Positions 42,801 to 54,410 of a stretch of 64,000 nucleotides of DNA are shown here, in pieces. Source of the DNA: Thereva unica (Eukaryota > Arthropoda > Insecta > Diptera > Therevidae); contig OX465282.1 of the NCBI GenBank assembly GCA_949987705.1, positions 98,754,070 through 98,818,069 of the forward strand, written 5' to 3'. The notes beneath the pieces are model-generated. The model made no database searches, was not told the origin of the DNA, and was given only the letters and a program-made list of their open reading frames with translations. The translations under genes and the position numbers were made by a program. Numbering within the stretch: the first letter of the stretch is position 1; every line of letters begins with the position of its first letter.

Positions 42801-45000
42801 TATCATCATCATCATCATTGCGCTCCTTTAATCCCTCATGGGACATAGGGCGGAAACAGTTGCCCTCCAGCGGACTCTGTTTTGCGCGACAGCTCTCAGG
42901 TCCGACCAGGATCTCCCAGTTGTTGCGGCTTGTGCTAGTAGGGTTCTCCTCCACGTTGTTCTAGGTCTTCCGACTCGACGGGATCCTTGCGGATTCCAGT
43001 CGAGGGCCTGTTTGGCTAGATTTTCGTTTTCGCGTCGCACGGTGTGGCCAACCCAATTCCATTTCCTTCGTCTGATTTGGTCGTCTATCCTTTCTTGGCC
43101 GGCACGGCGCCATAGTTCTTCGTTTGAAATTCTATCCTGCCAGCGGATTTTTAGGATACAGACGCAGGCATCTGTTGATGAAGACTTTTAGGCGCCCTGT
43201 GATGAATTGGGTGACTTTCCATGTTTCGCAACCATATAAAAGAACTGCCTTAACGTTGGAGTTGAACAGCCGCAATTTGGTGTTAGTTGAGATCTCCGTT
43301 GATCTCCATATGCGGAACAGGCATGCATATGCGCCTCGTGCTTTATTTATTCTGCAACTGACATCTTCTTCTGCACCGCCATTTTCGGTAATAATACTAC
43401 CGAGGTAGCAGAATTTATCGACCAGTTCCACGTCACGGTTATTCAGCGCAGTCCGTTCAATGATGTTTGCATTTATCCGCAATTCTTTAGTTTTAGTTGG
43501 ATTTAGCCTTAAGCCTGCTGGACTACTTTCTGTTGCCAAATTGTTAATCATGTTTTTGAGGACCTGGTGTCTGTGGGCCAGCAAACAGATATCATCTGCG
43601 TAGTCGAGATCCTTAAGGCGGTCTAACAAACCCCATTGTAGGCGGCATACTATCTAGAGCACCGACAAGGATGTCATTTATTACTATAAGAAATAGTAAA
43701 GGCGAGAGTAGGCATCCTTGTCGTATTCTTGAGCTCACCTCGAAGCTGTCGGATAATTTTCCGTTATGGAGAACTCTGCATTTGGAATTGTTATATAGGA
43801 CTTTTATCAATTCTATTACTTTATCAGGCAGACCACGTTGCCGTAGTGCCTGCCATATAAAGCTCCTATTGACCGAGTCGAACGCTTTCTCATAATCTAC
43901 GAAAGCAAGGTAAAGGGGGATCGGAATTCAGTAGACTGCTCCACTATTATTCGTAAGGTGTTGATATGATCAATACATGAGCGGTCCTTCCTGAATCCGG
44001 CCTGCTGCCTCCTAAGCGTTCGGTCTACTGCCTCACTTATCCTAGATAGTATCTAATACATATATGGGACAAAATTTTGCCCACAGTAGATAATAAACAG
44101 ATGCCTCTCCAGTTGTCGCATATTGTTAGGTCCCCCTTTTTTGGTATTTTGACTATGATACCTTCCGACCAATCCTCCGGAACGGTACAGGTGTTCCATG
44201 CTATTTCCAGGATTGGCTGAAGCGCATCTGCTATGAGGCTTGAATCGGCTTTCAACAATTCTGGCGGGATGCCATCTTTTCCAGCTGCTTTACGATTGGC
44301 CATCGCATGAATTGCTGTTACTATTTCCGTCTTGGATGGGGCCCGGGTGGTAATTCTTATTGGCTGTGCATTGTTGCTGGTTTCCTGAGGTTCCTATGAG
44401 AATGAACCATTCAGGGCGGCGAAGAAGTAATCTCTCCATCTTTGGAGTTGCTCCTCGTCGCTGCACAGCAGCCTTCCATCCGCACTCTTAACGTGAGCTG
44501 TTTAGTAATTTGGTACAGCATCTTACTGCTGTTGCCTGTGTTTGCCGCGTTTTCCGCTTTTTCTGCGAGCTCGTTTATCTGCTGCCTTTTATCACGCCGG
44601 ACACTTCTCTTTACCTCCCGGTGTAATTGGGAGTATTCCCGTTCCAGTTGGTAACGTCTTTCAGGGTCGCTTGTAGAGTTTACGTTATTTTTTAGGGCTC
44701 TCCTGCGTTCTATTTTTTGCCTGGTTGTGTCCGAGATCCAGTGTTGCTGGTTTCTTTGGACATAACCGATGCTCGTTTCCGCAGCCGTCAATATTGCGCC
44801 CTTTGTCCTACTCCACAGCACTTCAATATTTGTGTCGTCAGAAACGTTGTGCTGGTTTAATATTTGCTGTAGGTTTCCAGCAAGTTCCCGCTTTTTAACG
44901 CTCTCCCGCAGAAGATCTACGTTGAACCGTCTACGGTTTATAGCATCGCGTTGTACGTTTCTGATTGCGGCGATTTTAAGGCGAATAGTTGCTACTAACT
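42801..45000 (-). pseudogene. LINE A (EN-RT type), 5'-truncated, broken
   Basis: On the minus strand a linker (TTRQKIERRRALKNNVNS, SKMLYQITKQL) comes first. RT blocks follow: AAGKDGIPPELLKA, VPEDWSEGIIVKIPKKGDL, NWRGICLLSTVGKIL, LAFVDYEKAFDSVNR, IRQGCLLSPLLFLIVINDIL, LDYADDICLLAH (catalytic pair), FCYLGSIITENGGAEEDV and VLLYGCETW. The C-terminal block is RVGRPRTTWRRTLL, QNRVRWRATVSALCP. It ends with a (ATG)n tail (42801-42818), typical of some EN-RT LINEs. Stops and shifts occur at several places, and the endonuclease part is missing. The same family is at 54640-63696 and 5389-5552. Confidence 0.88.
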
Positions 45001-45004
45001 ATAA

Positions 45005-45115
45005 GTGACCACAACTCTCAACTAAGGACAGCTTCGATCTGATCTGTTGAGAAGGAAAAAAGCCTGATCGAGAAACCGATCGTCGAAATTTCAGTGTTGG
45101 GAGCTGCGTCGAACA
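45005..45115 (-). repeat. BEL element 2, 3' LTR start, truncated
   Basis: On the minus strand GGGGGCAGGA (polypurine tract, about 45116-45125) is followed by TGTTCGACGCAGCTCCCAAC, the expected LTR start. The LTR is cut at about 45005, where LINE A sequence begins. Confidence 0.6.
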
Positions 45116-47395
45116 TCCTGCCCCCGTTGAGAACGTTGGTTCTCAACAAACTGGAAGTTTGGCCACCTTGCTGATGCAACGATCTAGGATTCCGTGTCGG
45201 GTACGAATCGTGACTACCCGTACTAAGCCGTCTGCCCCGGGATGGCAGGTTATAATTCGTCCCATAAGCCACTTAGACGGAGGAAGGTTGTCTTCTCGGA
45301 TTAGGGCTAATTCATCCTTTTTTAAGTTGTCCCTTTGCTGTTTCCACTTGGGTCGTTGTTGTAGTGAGGTAATATATTCGAGCCTCCACCGTTGCCACAG
45401 ATTTTGCATCATGGCCTGAACCTGTTGCCATCTACCTAGTCTTGGCACATTCACATCCAGAGTATTGGGCACAGGTATTGCTGTTGGTAGTTCCACAATC
45501 AGGAAATGGCCTGAAGTGAGTGGGTCTAGGTCGTTCGGATCGTCGGAGATAGCGCTATATGGGCGAGTGTTGAGGACTGCTTCAACTTGAGCCAGGAGCG
45601 TGTGGAATTCTTCGAAGCCGAGAACTGCATCAACTATAACTCGACCAATATGCCATTTTATGCCCTTTACCCCCGCCTCCCAGAGGCCGCCAAAATGGGG
45701 TGATCCTGGAGGAATGAAGGGCCAAGTGGTACTATTCTGAGAAAGAAAAGTAGATATTAGTGGTTTATTAATACTAGAAATTGCTAGTTCATGCAGTTCC
45801 TTTAGCAGTCGGTTTCCACCAACAAAGATAGTTCCATTATCGGAGAAGGTGTGGGAAGGGATTCCCCGTCGAGAGGAGAAACGTCGTAAGGCCGCGACGA
45901 ACGCCTCAGCACTGAGGCTACTCACTAATTCAATATGAATAGCTCGAGTAGCCATACACACGAAGGGAGCTATATAATCTTTGAATGTTTTAACACCGCG
46001 ACCAGGTCTGGACGTGAGGGTGTGTGGTCCATCATAATCTATTCCAACTTTTGAAAATGGACGTGAGATGGTGACTCTTGTTTCCGGCAGGTTTCCCATA
46101 AGTTTTGAGCCCTTGGTGGCTCGTTGGCGAAAGCAGATGATGCAATTACGGAATGCTTTGGATGCTAACTGTTTCACACCAATGATCCAATACTTTTGAC
46201 GATTCAATCCTAAGAAGAGCTGTCCCTGGATGTAAATAGGATTTGTGTGTATAATCCACTATCATGCTGCTAACTGGATGGTTTTTTGGTAAAATGATCG
46301 GATGTTTGGCATTGAAGTTAAGTCCGGAGTTTTGTACTCGACCTCCAACTCTTAAGACGTTATCTTGGTCCAAGAAAGGATCTAAAGAAGATAGTGTGCC
46401 CTTTAAGGAGACGTGTCCCTTAGTTTTGATGTCTCTGATCTCTTCGGAAAAGGTTGTTCGTTGGACTTCCTTGAAGCAAATTGATTGCGACTTGCTTAGT
46501 TCCGTTGTAGAGAGTGAATTTCTGGTTTGTCTCTGAGGTGACTTTCGGCGGTTATCGATGAAACGGCAGCAATATGCTATGATCCGGATAAGTTTCGTGA
46601 ACGATGATATTCGGTTGAATAAATAGTCGAAGGTATTGTTTGAGACTTCCTGTACACATGCCAAGATACATTCTCGCCTTTATTTCCTTTTGATCTCGAC
46701 GCTAGATGGCTTCATTGACTTCTCGGGCCAATCGCTTGCATTCTTAGATAACCAAATAGGACCACTCCACCACATGTTATTTTGAGCCAGCTCTCTCGGT
46801 TGAATACCTCGTGAAGCCACGTCAGCAGGATTGTCCGAAGAGGTCCGCCAACAACTTCTGGGGATGCTGTCAAGAATTTCGGATGTTCTGTTAGCAATAA
46901 AGCACTTACATAGTCTTGGTACACTTGATAACCAGGCCAGAACAATTGTTGAATCCGTCCACGCATAGACGTCAATCGCACCTAGAGATAGAGACCTTTT
47001 AATTTTGTCCATGAGACGTGTTAACAAGAAGGCTCCACACAGTTCCAATCTTGGTAGAGAATTTTGTTTCAAAGGGGCTACCTTGGTTTTACAGGCGACG
47101 TTTCTGATTGTGACCATGCCATTCTCATCGAAACTACGACAATAAACTACAGCAGAATAAGCTGCTTCTGAAGCATCAGAGAAGCCATGGAGTTGGATGC
47201 CGCTAGTAGTATTCTTGATTGTTTCTATAAAATAAAGTTTTTGTTTGAAAGCTGTCCATTTGGCCAAGATATCTTCTGGTAGAGGATTGTCCCAATCATA
47301 TCTTAGCAGCCAGAGTTATTGAAACATGATCTTGATGGCAATCGTGACTGGCGCTAGCCACCCTAGTGGATCAAAGATCCGTGGAAATTCACTTA

Positions 47396-49629
47396 TAGTC
47401 CAGTCAATGCACGGTTTGCCTGGCAATTCCACCAAACAGCACCGATTGGCACCAAAAGGCTGTAGGTTCTACTTACCCTCTACTTCAAAGTTGTCAATGT
47501 GCCGACGGTTGCTTTTACCCGAGGGGTCGACGCCACCCCTTCTAGGGGGTTAAATTTTTTTTAATAAAAATAAGTATGGGAATGGATAGATTGACTAATT
47601 CTAAGCAACTTTTGTTATATAAAGTTTTTACTAAAAGTCAATACTTTTCGAAATATTCGAGAGTGAAAACGTCAATTTTTCAGCAAAAAAAACCCGTTTT
47701 CAGACGGTTTTTCATGAATAACTCTGAAAATAAGTATTTTATGAAAAAACCATTCAGAGTAAAAATGTAGCTTATAAAAAAACAAAAAAAAAATACTGGG
47801 TTTAAAATATCACTAGACCTAATGCTAACGGAGTAATAGCTTGTTAAAGGTTGGGTCTTCTTCGTCAAACGCCAAAATCGTAAGTTTCAACGTGAAATAT
47901 CCGAAAAACAACGCATTTTTCGGGGAAAACTTATAAAACTTTTTTTGTAGTGCTTGGAAAAACCTTTAATTTTCTTTTTTTTTTAAGTTTCTAGTACCCA
48001 AATTAAGCGAGTTATGACAAAAACAAAATTGATCCCCATTTTTTTGGCAGCAAAAAAATGTGAAAATCACCCCCTAATTACCACCCCAATTGAACATGAT
48101 CGTTACCACTTTACAATTTACTTCATATATGTACTTATAATATGCCCTATAAGTTTGACCGGTTTTAAGTGCTTGGTTAAAAAAAAAATGAGCTTGAAGT
48201 GAAGAGAGCTTTTTTGCAAGTTTGCAAAAAATTGCCTTTCTTTAAAAATAACTCAAAAACTATGAAAGATACGCAAAATTTAAAAAAGTGAAAAATTGTA
48301 GGTTTTCTTTTTCTAAAACTTCTGGTTTTTTTACTTTTTCTGTACGATGAAAATTGAGGAAGATATGGCCGTTTCAAGTTTTCACATGTTCGCAAATGCA
48401 ACGTTTTGAAGCTGTTTCAGCTCAAACTTTTTAAAAAATAAGAGCTTACAAAAAAATTAGTTTACATCAGCTTATAGCTCTTGGAAAAACCTATCAAATA
48501 GTTTTTTGTTGAACTTGATAGCTCAAAAACTAAGGGAGTTATGGTAAAAATACCCAATCACAAATTTTTACAGTTATCAACACACGTATATAACAACCTG
48601 ATATAGAAGATTCCTTCACCTTTTCACACCTTCCCAGCCGGAAATTTATCAAGCGCTGTCAAAAGAAATAAGAATGCAGCGCTTCCAATTCATATGTTGT
48701 GGAAGTTCTTCGGAAGCACGCACTCTATACTCCCATTTTTGTGCTTTGTTTTCCTCAAATTCTCATTTATCCCCCTCAGTTGGGAAATTTGTGATTTTTC
48801 TAATAATCGCATCACTTGTACTACTAATACTATTTTTGGTGAAAACAAAAGCTTCAGGAGCTTCCCAAGAGCTTCAATTTCCCAACTTCGACTGCGCTTC
48901 TTCAACAACAAAATATAAACGCTTCGCTCTGATGACATGTCTGTGTTAAAAGGAAGGGAATTGGGGTATGAATAGGAAGCTGATATATCAAAGCCAAATC
49001 CACAGCGAATTGTCATGTGTCTGCAAAGAACAAAGATAATTCGCAGCTTACACCAAATCTAATCTCTTGTGTAATTCAACTTGCTCAAGATGCAGCGGAG
49101 ACAATTGCCTGAATAGTGCTCCAATTGTAGATCAGGAGGAAGACGAGAATGAGGCAGATGAGAGTGAGGATGAAGAAGAAAAGAATTTTTAATTATGGTT
49201 TTTGATTTTTTTTGTGTTTTTTATATCAAAAAATATATTTATTGTTTTAATTAAAAACTTAAGAAAATTTTTAATTTTTCCTATTTTTTAAATCAAATTT
49301 TAAAAAGTAGGGGTTGTTTTTATAGGGTTTTTTTTTATAGGGGTTGTTTTTATAGGGTTTTTTTTATAGGGGTTGTCTTCATAAGGGTTGCAACTTGTAA
49401 TTCATGATGCAATGATAATTTCGATCGATTAAACGCTTGAATCTACAATTTTACACTTATTCTCGAATAGGGGTAGTTTACACCCCTAAAAAATAAAAAG
49501 CAACCGTCGGCACATTGACAACTTTGAAATATAGAGTAAGCAGAACCCAAATCCAAATTTTGGTTCAAATTGGTGCTGTTTGGCAGGATTGCCAGCTTTC
49601 GCGGTTTTTTCCGTGCATTGACTGGACTA
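47396..49629. mobile_element. TAGTCC TIR element in BEL 2, 3-bp TSD
   Basis: TAGTCCAGTCAATGCACGG at the left is inverted at the right. The arms are about 140 bp and share CAAACAGCACC and GTTGTCAATGTGCCGACGG. TTA is duplicated at 47393-47395 and 49630-49632. The 2,234-bp interior is AT-rich with no supported gene. A tandem repeat of about 28 bp lies at 49308-49390. It interrupts BEL 2 pol. Confidence 0.82.
49308..49390 (+). repeat. Short tandem repeat, about 28-bp unit x3
   Basis: GGGGTTGTTTTTATAGGGTT followed by a T run is repeated twice. A third, diverged unit (GGGGTTGTCTTCATAAGGG) follows. It lies near the right arm of the TAGTCC element. Confidence 0.8.
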
Positions 49630-49860
49630 TTAGTATTGTTCGCTTTGAGCACAAGGAGTCGTTGAGACTAGATAATTCGAACAGAAAGACGTCGTCAGAT
49701 CCCTAGTACATTAGAAATGTTTTCGTCGTCTGTGATGCGTAAATGCTCCTGGTTGGGTTCCTTGTTGTCTGATTGATCATGATAACGGCTTTGAATTTGA
49801 GCGCCATTTTGTAAGATTGAAGCCACTAGAACGAAAAATGAATGTTTTGATCGTATTTTA

Positions 49861-50152
49861 TGCACAAAAAATGATGAAATAATTGTTTGTAATTTCTTAT
49901 CAACATTGATTCAATCAGAATGGATCTACAAAGAAGAACCACTTTTGAAGACGTTGCTAACACCTGATTTCAGGGCGATGTATTAAGTGCGTAAGCCTAA
50001 CAAAGAAATGAAAACAATTTTCGAAGCAATAGTTAGTGCAATGAAGTCAACTACTACCTGACACCGTCTTCAAAAGTGATTCTTTCTTCTAGATCCATTC
50101 TGATTGGATTAATGCTGTTAAGAGTTACAATTATTTCATCCTTTTTTGTGCA
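49861..50152. repeat. Palindromic repeat, about 95-bp arms
   Basis: TGCACAAAAAATGATGAAAT through CAGAATGGATCTA to ACTTTTGAAGACG (49861-49960) is imperfectly inverted at about 50062-50152, with a centre of about 100 bp. Outside the right arm is a CTGAAGTCGGTTTTTAAC motif. It is probably a foldback MITE; the true ends are not clear. Confidence 0.65.
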
Positions 50153-50283
50153 TCGCGGGATTGGTTTTTTCTGAAGTCGGTTTTTAACTTTTTTTTTGTA
50201 GCTCGAGAAAGTCAATGAACAGAAATCTGACGGTTCCTACGGATCCTACATGCGAGTACGCGAACACACTTTTACTTATAGTG

Positions 50284-52430
50284 CAGTGGCGGTTCGTAAG
50301 GTTCAGGATAAGGGAAGCAATGCGCAAAGTGAACGATAAAAGTAAAAGTATCGAAGCCTTTAACTAAAAAACTGAAAAATAACATATAGTGGAGTCAGAT
50401 AAGCAAAACATAAGGAATTGTTTGCAGTCTAAAAAATTTCGTTTGGAAAATGTTAGTTACATCGTATACTATATGAAATGGCTAATTTCTAGCTCTAGCA
50501 ACCAAGTTATTAACTATTTTGTGAAAATTTTATCATTTTGGTCGTTCTTTCGAAATATAGATGCCTATATCTCGGCATGTGTAGGTCCGAAAAAAGCAAA
50601 AAAATAGAGGCTGTTCGTTATGAAATTGGCTATCAGCGATTACAATATGAAATTTTTATCTGCAAAAAATTTTAGTGTTTTGGTTTCTAAGTTATTTTTT
50701 TTCAGTGAACTTATACTTTATAGCAGGTATAAACTAGAGATGCGCTGAATATAGGTTCGACCGAATACGAATATTCGGCCGAACATTCGGTCAAAAATGT
50801 ACCGAACCGAACATTCGTCCGAATTATTCGGTTCATTTTTGCGCGGTAAACAGGTTCATATAGGTCGGCGAAGCGCTTTGTAAGTAGCAAAGTTCGCCCA
50901 CCCCTCAAGCACTTCAAGCTAGCTCGGCTCGCTCATTCAATGCCCCGCACTTTTATTGCAATTTCTCACGTGAAAGAGTTGTTATCGCAAAAAAAAGGAC
51001 AAAGGCAAGAATGTGTGGAAATGACAATTCCATAATAGTCCGGGAGGCAGCGTTGCATTTTGGCGGCTCATTTCTTCCCACTTGATTTTTTTGCAATAGA
51101 TAGTTTAGATAAGACTAATAACAGAAACAACCGTCAGACGTCAGTATCGTGGTGGGGGTGGTCGTGGGAAAATGTGAAAGTGGTAAAAAAAAAATTCGTC
51201 GGCTTATTTCTTACCACTTGAGCATTTGCACAGTTATTGTTTAAGTGATAATAAAAATTATAAAAAAAGTCAGCTGCGTACCTAGTGGGGGATTATACGT
51301 CAGTCGCTTGTATAAACCTGTCAAAAAAACACATTTTATAAAATCATTTCAAATTCAATGAAACTTATACATAAAATTTCTTTTATAATTAGAAGAATAA
51401 AAAGCACAATCACCTGTATGCACAATGGGGGTAACACCGTCAGCTGTCAGATAATAAGTGCTGATTGGGTTTTTAACGTTAGCATTTCATAATGTATTCA
51501 AAAAAGAAACTGATTATCTTCACAACGTTATGCCCGCAGCTATCGACAATTTTTTGTGAATATAATCTGTAAACATATTATTTCAAAATATTTCTTCCGG
51601 CTGGAAAACAGCTTGGCTACAATATGATGGATTAAATCCATTTTTTTGTATTGTGAGCATGGTTTTACTAAAAAAATTGACCTAGCTGACTATCTTTCCC
51701 CCGTCATAGAAAATTAATGGAAGCTCCAAAGTTATCAGCTTATATTCAAAGCAACCCTCTGTTTTCCAATTAGAATCAACAATATATAAAGAGAAACTTC
51801 ACCTATTCTTGATCCCTTTTTTTCTTGACTAAATATACAAACGAAAATTCATATTTTAAGAAGAGTCAAAAACAAAATTTCGAAACAATATTTTAAGAGA
51901 AAATTTAATATTGCTCGAAGCTAGAACAGATTACCAGAAAAAGAAACCAAGAAAACAAAGAGAATATGGTGGATACATGAAATTTCTCTATCTCCGACTT
52001 CTCAATTCTCGCTGTTCGGTTCCGAAGAAGCTGCGTTTAGCACAGCTTCTGAGGCTACTATATTAACGCAAACCTTTTCGTGAGTGTGGGTCCAATTAAA
52101 TTGAATGTGTTGGAGTTTTCACATTGATTTTCTGAGCCAAATAAGCTGGAGATATTACAGCTTCCCCATGTTGTGTAAGGCCTCAGCCACGATAAGAGCG
52201 GCACCAGAAAAATTTAACGTCTCCAATTAGCGGAGAGCGGCACTTTAGTATTGTCACTCGGCCGCTCGCCGCTCATATTATGACCGTGGCTTTAGTGTTT
52301 CCAGAGGAGGAAATATATTAAGATTTTTCTTGTGATTAATCTTGATATATTTAAATTTATTTTTTAGGAAGTTGCCTATTTGGTCAAGGGAAGCAGTGCT
52401 TCCTTTGCTTCCAAAGAGGAACCGCCACTG
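50284..52430. mobile_element. Non-autonomous hAT element
   Basis: The left end CAGTGGCGGTTCGTAAGG and the reverse complement of the right end, CAGTGGCGGTTCCTCTTTGG, agree at the tip. Another shared block (GGAAGCAATGC/GGAAGCACTGC) follows. Flanks TTATAGTG (50276-50283) and TTATAGTC (52431-52438) form an 8-bp duplication with one mismatch. CAGTGGCGG is a common hAT end. No transposase is visible in 2,147 bp. A patch at 50750-50845 repeats TTCGGCCGAA-like motifs, and a small possible MITE sits at 52176-52295. Confidence 0.8.
52176..52295. mobile_element. Possible small MITE
   Basis: CTCAGCCACGATAAGAGCGGC at the left is imperfectly inverted at the right (AAGCCACGGTCATAATATGA then GCGGC). Length is about 120 bp and it is GC-richer than its surroundings. 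No TSD could be fixed. Confidence 0.35.
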
Positions 52431-52438
52431 TTATAGTC

Positions 52439-54239
52439 TAAGAAGAATTAAAAGCAGAAGAGTAGGCCTTTTTGTGCCATTAAGAATCGTTTTGAAATGT
52501 CGAAGAAGATATAAAAAATAATATTTTCGCAGTAAGTAAATTATGAAAATAGGACAAACTTTTCTTCTGAATTCCCACGAAATACTGTTATTTGAAAATT
52601 AGAATGCTGCGCGATAAGCATATCTCATCGACTGGTTCTAGGAATAAGGATTTTCAATATTAAGGTTATATTAAAAGAACCTGGAAAAGTCTTCCCCTCT
52701 TCCATTACGAATTGATTTTTTCATACTAACTTGCTTACTTCTCGGAAGCAGCATAAATCATTTTTAGCGGAATTTTGAAAATTCCCCAAGGTTTTTCCTC
52801 CAAAGTATTTGTTAATGAAAATTTATTATAAAAATTATTAAAGCTAAATCCTTTCGCTGGAACTACCTTATAATTTTAATGATTCATCATCGTAATGTAC
52901 AATTACTCTCAAAGTTTTAATTCTCATTAACGCCTTGTTTGTTACACCTAAAAAAAGCACACAAACAGGATATTCACGGCTCCCCCATACAGGATCCCCT
53001 TCCTTGTTAGATCCTTATGACCCAAAAAAAATTGTTTGTAGAGCAAACCAGGAACATACTAGATACCCCATCACCACAGAGTCTCATGAAGAGAAGGGTG
53101 GGAAGTTAATACTTTGCCAATAGGTGGTCCTTACTAAAGGAGCAAGCTGCACTGACAGGGTGGAAAAAAGGGAAGTGCTCTACAGTCGGGGGCCAGGATG
53201 TGCTCGCACCATCAGCAGAAAAGTCTGCGTCATATAATAAATTTCTGTTTACGTTTATTGCAAAACTTTTTAATATTAGAACTAAGAATGGAGACCTAAA
53301 AAGGATGACTAAACCTTGGCCTAGGAGGAGCGAGTTTGTTGTAAAAGAACAGCGTAGTAATTTCTTTAGGTTGTTGCTAAGAGTGTGAGTGTGACGGGGC
53401 GGCGCGGGGGTAAGGACTTTTGCGAAACGAACAAATTAATTTTGAAAGAGAAAGGAGCAAGCCCGTGTGCACGAGAGCTAGAGATTTTCAAGAGAGTTGT
53501 TTTTCCCAAAAATATTTGCGTAAAAGGTGAACCGCCCTTATGTTAATTAAAGGCCCTGAAGGTAAACCGGTTCTAGTTTTTTGCTGCTGTTGTTATTTGC
53601 TGTTTTTGTTGTTATTTTTGTCGGTTGGCGTGGTACAAAAATAGGGCTGATATTGGTGTAACGAATCACCTCGAGCATTTTCAAGGATTCGGGGTTGATT
53701 GCATTACGTCTATATTGGGTTGTAAAAAAATAATTACATTATCTCTCCTGGGGGGCGGCGAAGGACTACGCCTGATTGTCTCTTGGTGTATAGGAGTTAT
53801 TCTTAAATATTTTATGGTTATTTACACAAATTCTCATTCCTATATATCTTAACTTAATGAAAATTCAACATAACAAAGTGAACGCAAAATTAAATTAAAT
53901 AAAATTTCGTTTCTTTTCAGATTACTTTAATCAACTCAATCTCTTAGGACATACACACATTCACATATGTAAAAAGGATATCGTTAAAATCTACGAAAAC
54001 AAAAATATAATTAAAAAAAAATTTAGTTAGTGCCTACGCATACATTAAAAGAAATTAATTTAATAAAAATCAACTAACATTAATAAAACAATCGAGGGAG
54101 AGAAAAAAGAATAAAATGTAAAAAAATTAAAGCAGTTTTTTTGTGGATTTTGTAATCGAGTAAATTTTGAAAATTCGAAAAAATTGAAGATAAACAAAAA
54201 GTCAGTTTGTCGGCAGTATTTTCGAAAATAATCGATGGT
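52439..54239. other. No gene; upstream region of the SCYL2-like exon
   Basis: No coding region is supported. The last few hundred bases are AT-rich and would contain the promoter and 5' UTR of the SCYL2-like gene. A CTTTTCAG at about 53915-53922 could be a splice acceptor for a 5' UTR exon, but there is no proof. No TATA box stands out. Confidence 0.35.
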
Positions 54240-54410
54240 ATGCCGGCAGCAACTATGTTCTCCAAATTTAAAAGTGGTACAACTGGTCCACAGAATCCAA
54301 GCGACACAAATCCAATAACGCAATATTTCGAAATTGGCAAGCAGACTGCCTGCGCAGGGCCAGAACTAGTTTGGAAAATACATGATGCTTATAAAAAAAG
54401 TGATGGAAAG
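54240..54410 (+). CDS. SCYL2-like pseudokinase, first coding exon
   Basis: From ATG at 54240 the frame reads MPAATMFSKFKSG, then SDTNPITQYFEIGKQTACAG and PELVWKIHDAYKKSDGK. It ends at a strong donor AAG|GTAAGA (54411). The order NP(I/V)T...(F/Y)E(I/V)G...A(S/C)AGP...VWK(I/V)...KKS is the N-terminal signature of SCYL2 (SCY1-like protein 2, CVAK104), a protein-kinase-like factor of clathrin vesicle traffic between trans-Golgi and endosomes. That role is family knowledge. The frame stays open upstream, but there is no earlier ATG nearby. No further exon is seen, so intron 1 would exceed 9.5 kb of repeats. It could also be a duplicated exon, but the clean donor and the lack of stops argue for a real gene. 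Confidence 0.7.

Larger units (their letters stand above)
45116..49830 (-). pseudogene. BEL/Pao element 2 pol remnant, split by an insertion
   Basis: On the minus strand an RT-end piece at about 49830-49630 (IQSRYHDQSDNKEPNQEHLR) precedes the insertion at 47396-49629. The frame resumes with ISEFPRIFDPLGWLAPVTIAIKI and RNase H (IQLHGFSDASEAAYSAVVYC, AWTDSTIVLAWL; 47267-46680). The integrase zinc region follows (NVLRVGGRVQNSG; 46664-46146). The integrase core and tail (46207-45143) have VGIDYDGPH (Asp), FSDNGTIFVG (Asp) and GGLWEAGVKGIK (Glu). Frames change at about 47330, 46670 and 46200. Gag, protease and most RT are absent. It differs from the BEL at 21214 and is older. Confidence 0.88.

Noticed and set aside
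42838..43191. A 117-codon + frame
   Set aside because: Antisense of the LINE A C-terminal region, which has the conserved VGRPRTTWRR sequence on the minus strand.
54207..54239. An upstream TTG start for the SCYL2-like exon
   Set aside because: Nuclear genes start at ATG almost always. The ATG at 54240 is in frame and gives a sensible N-terminus.
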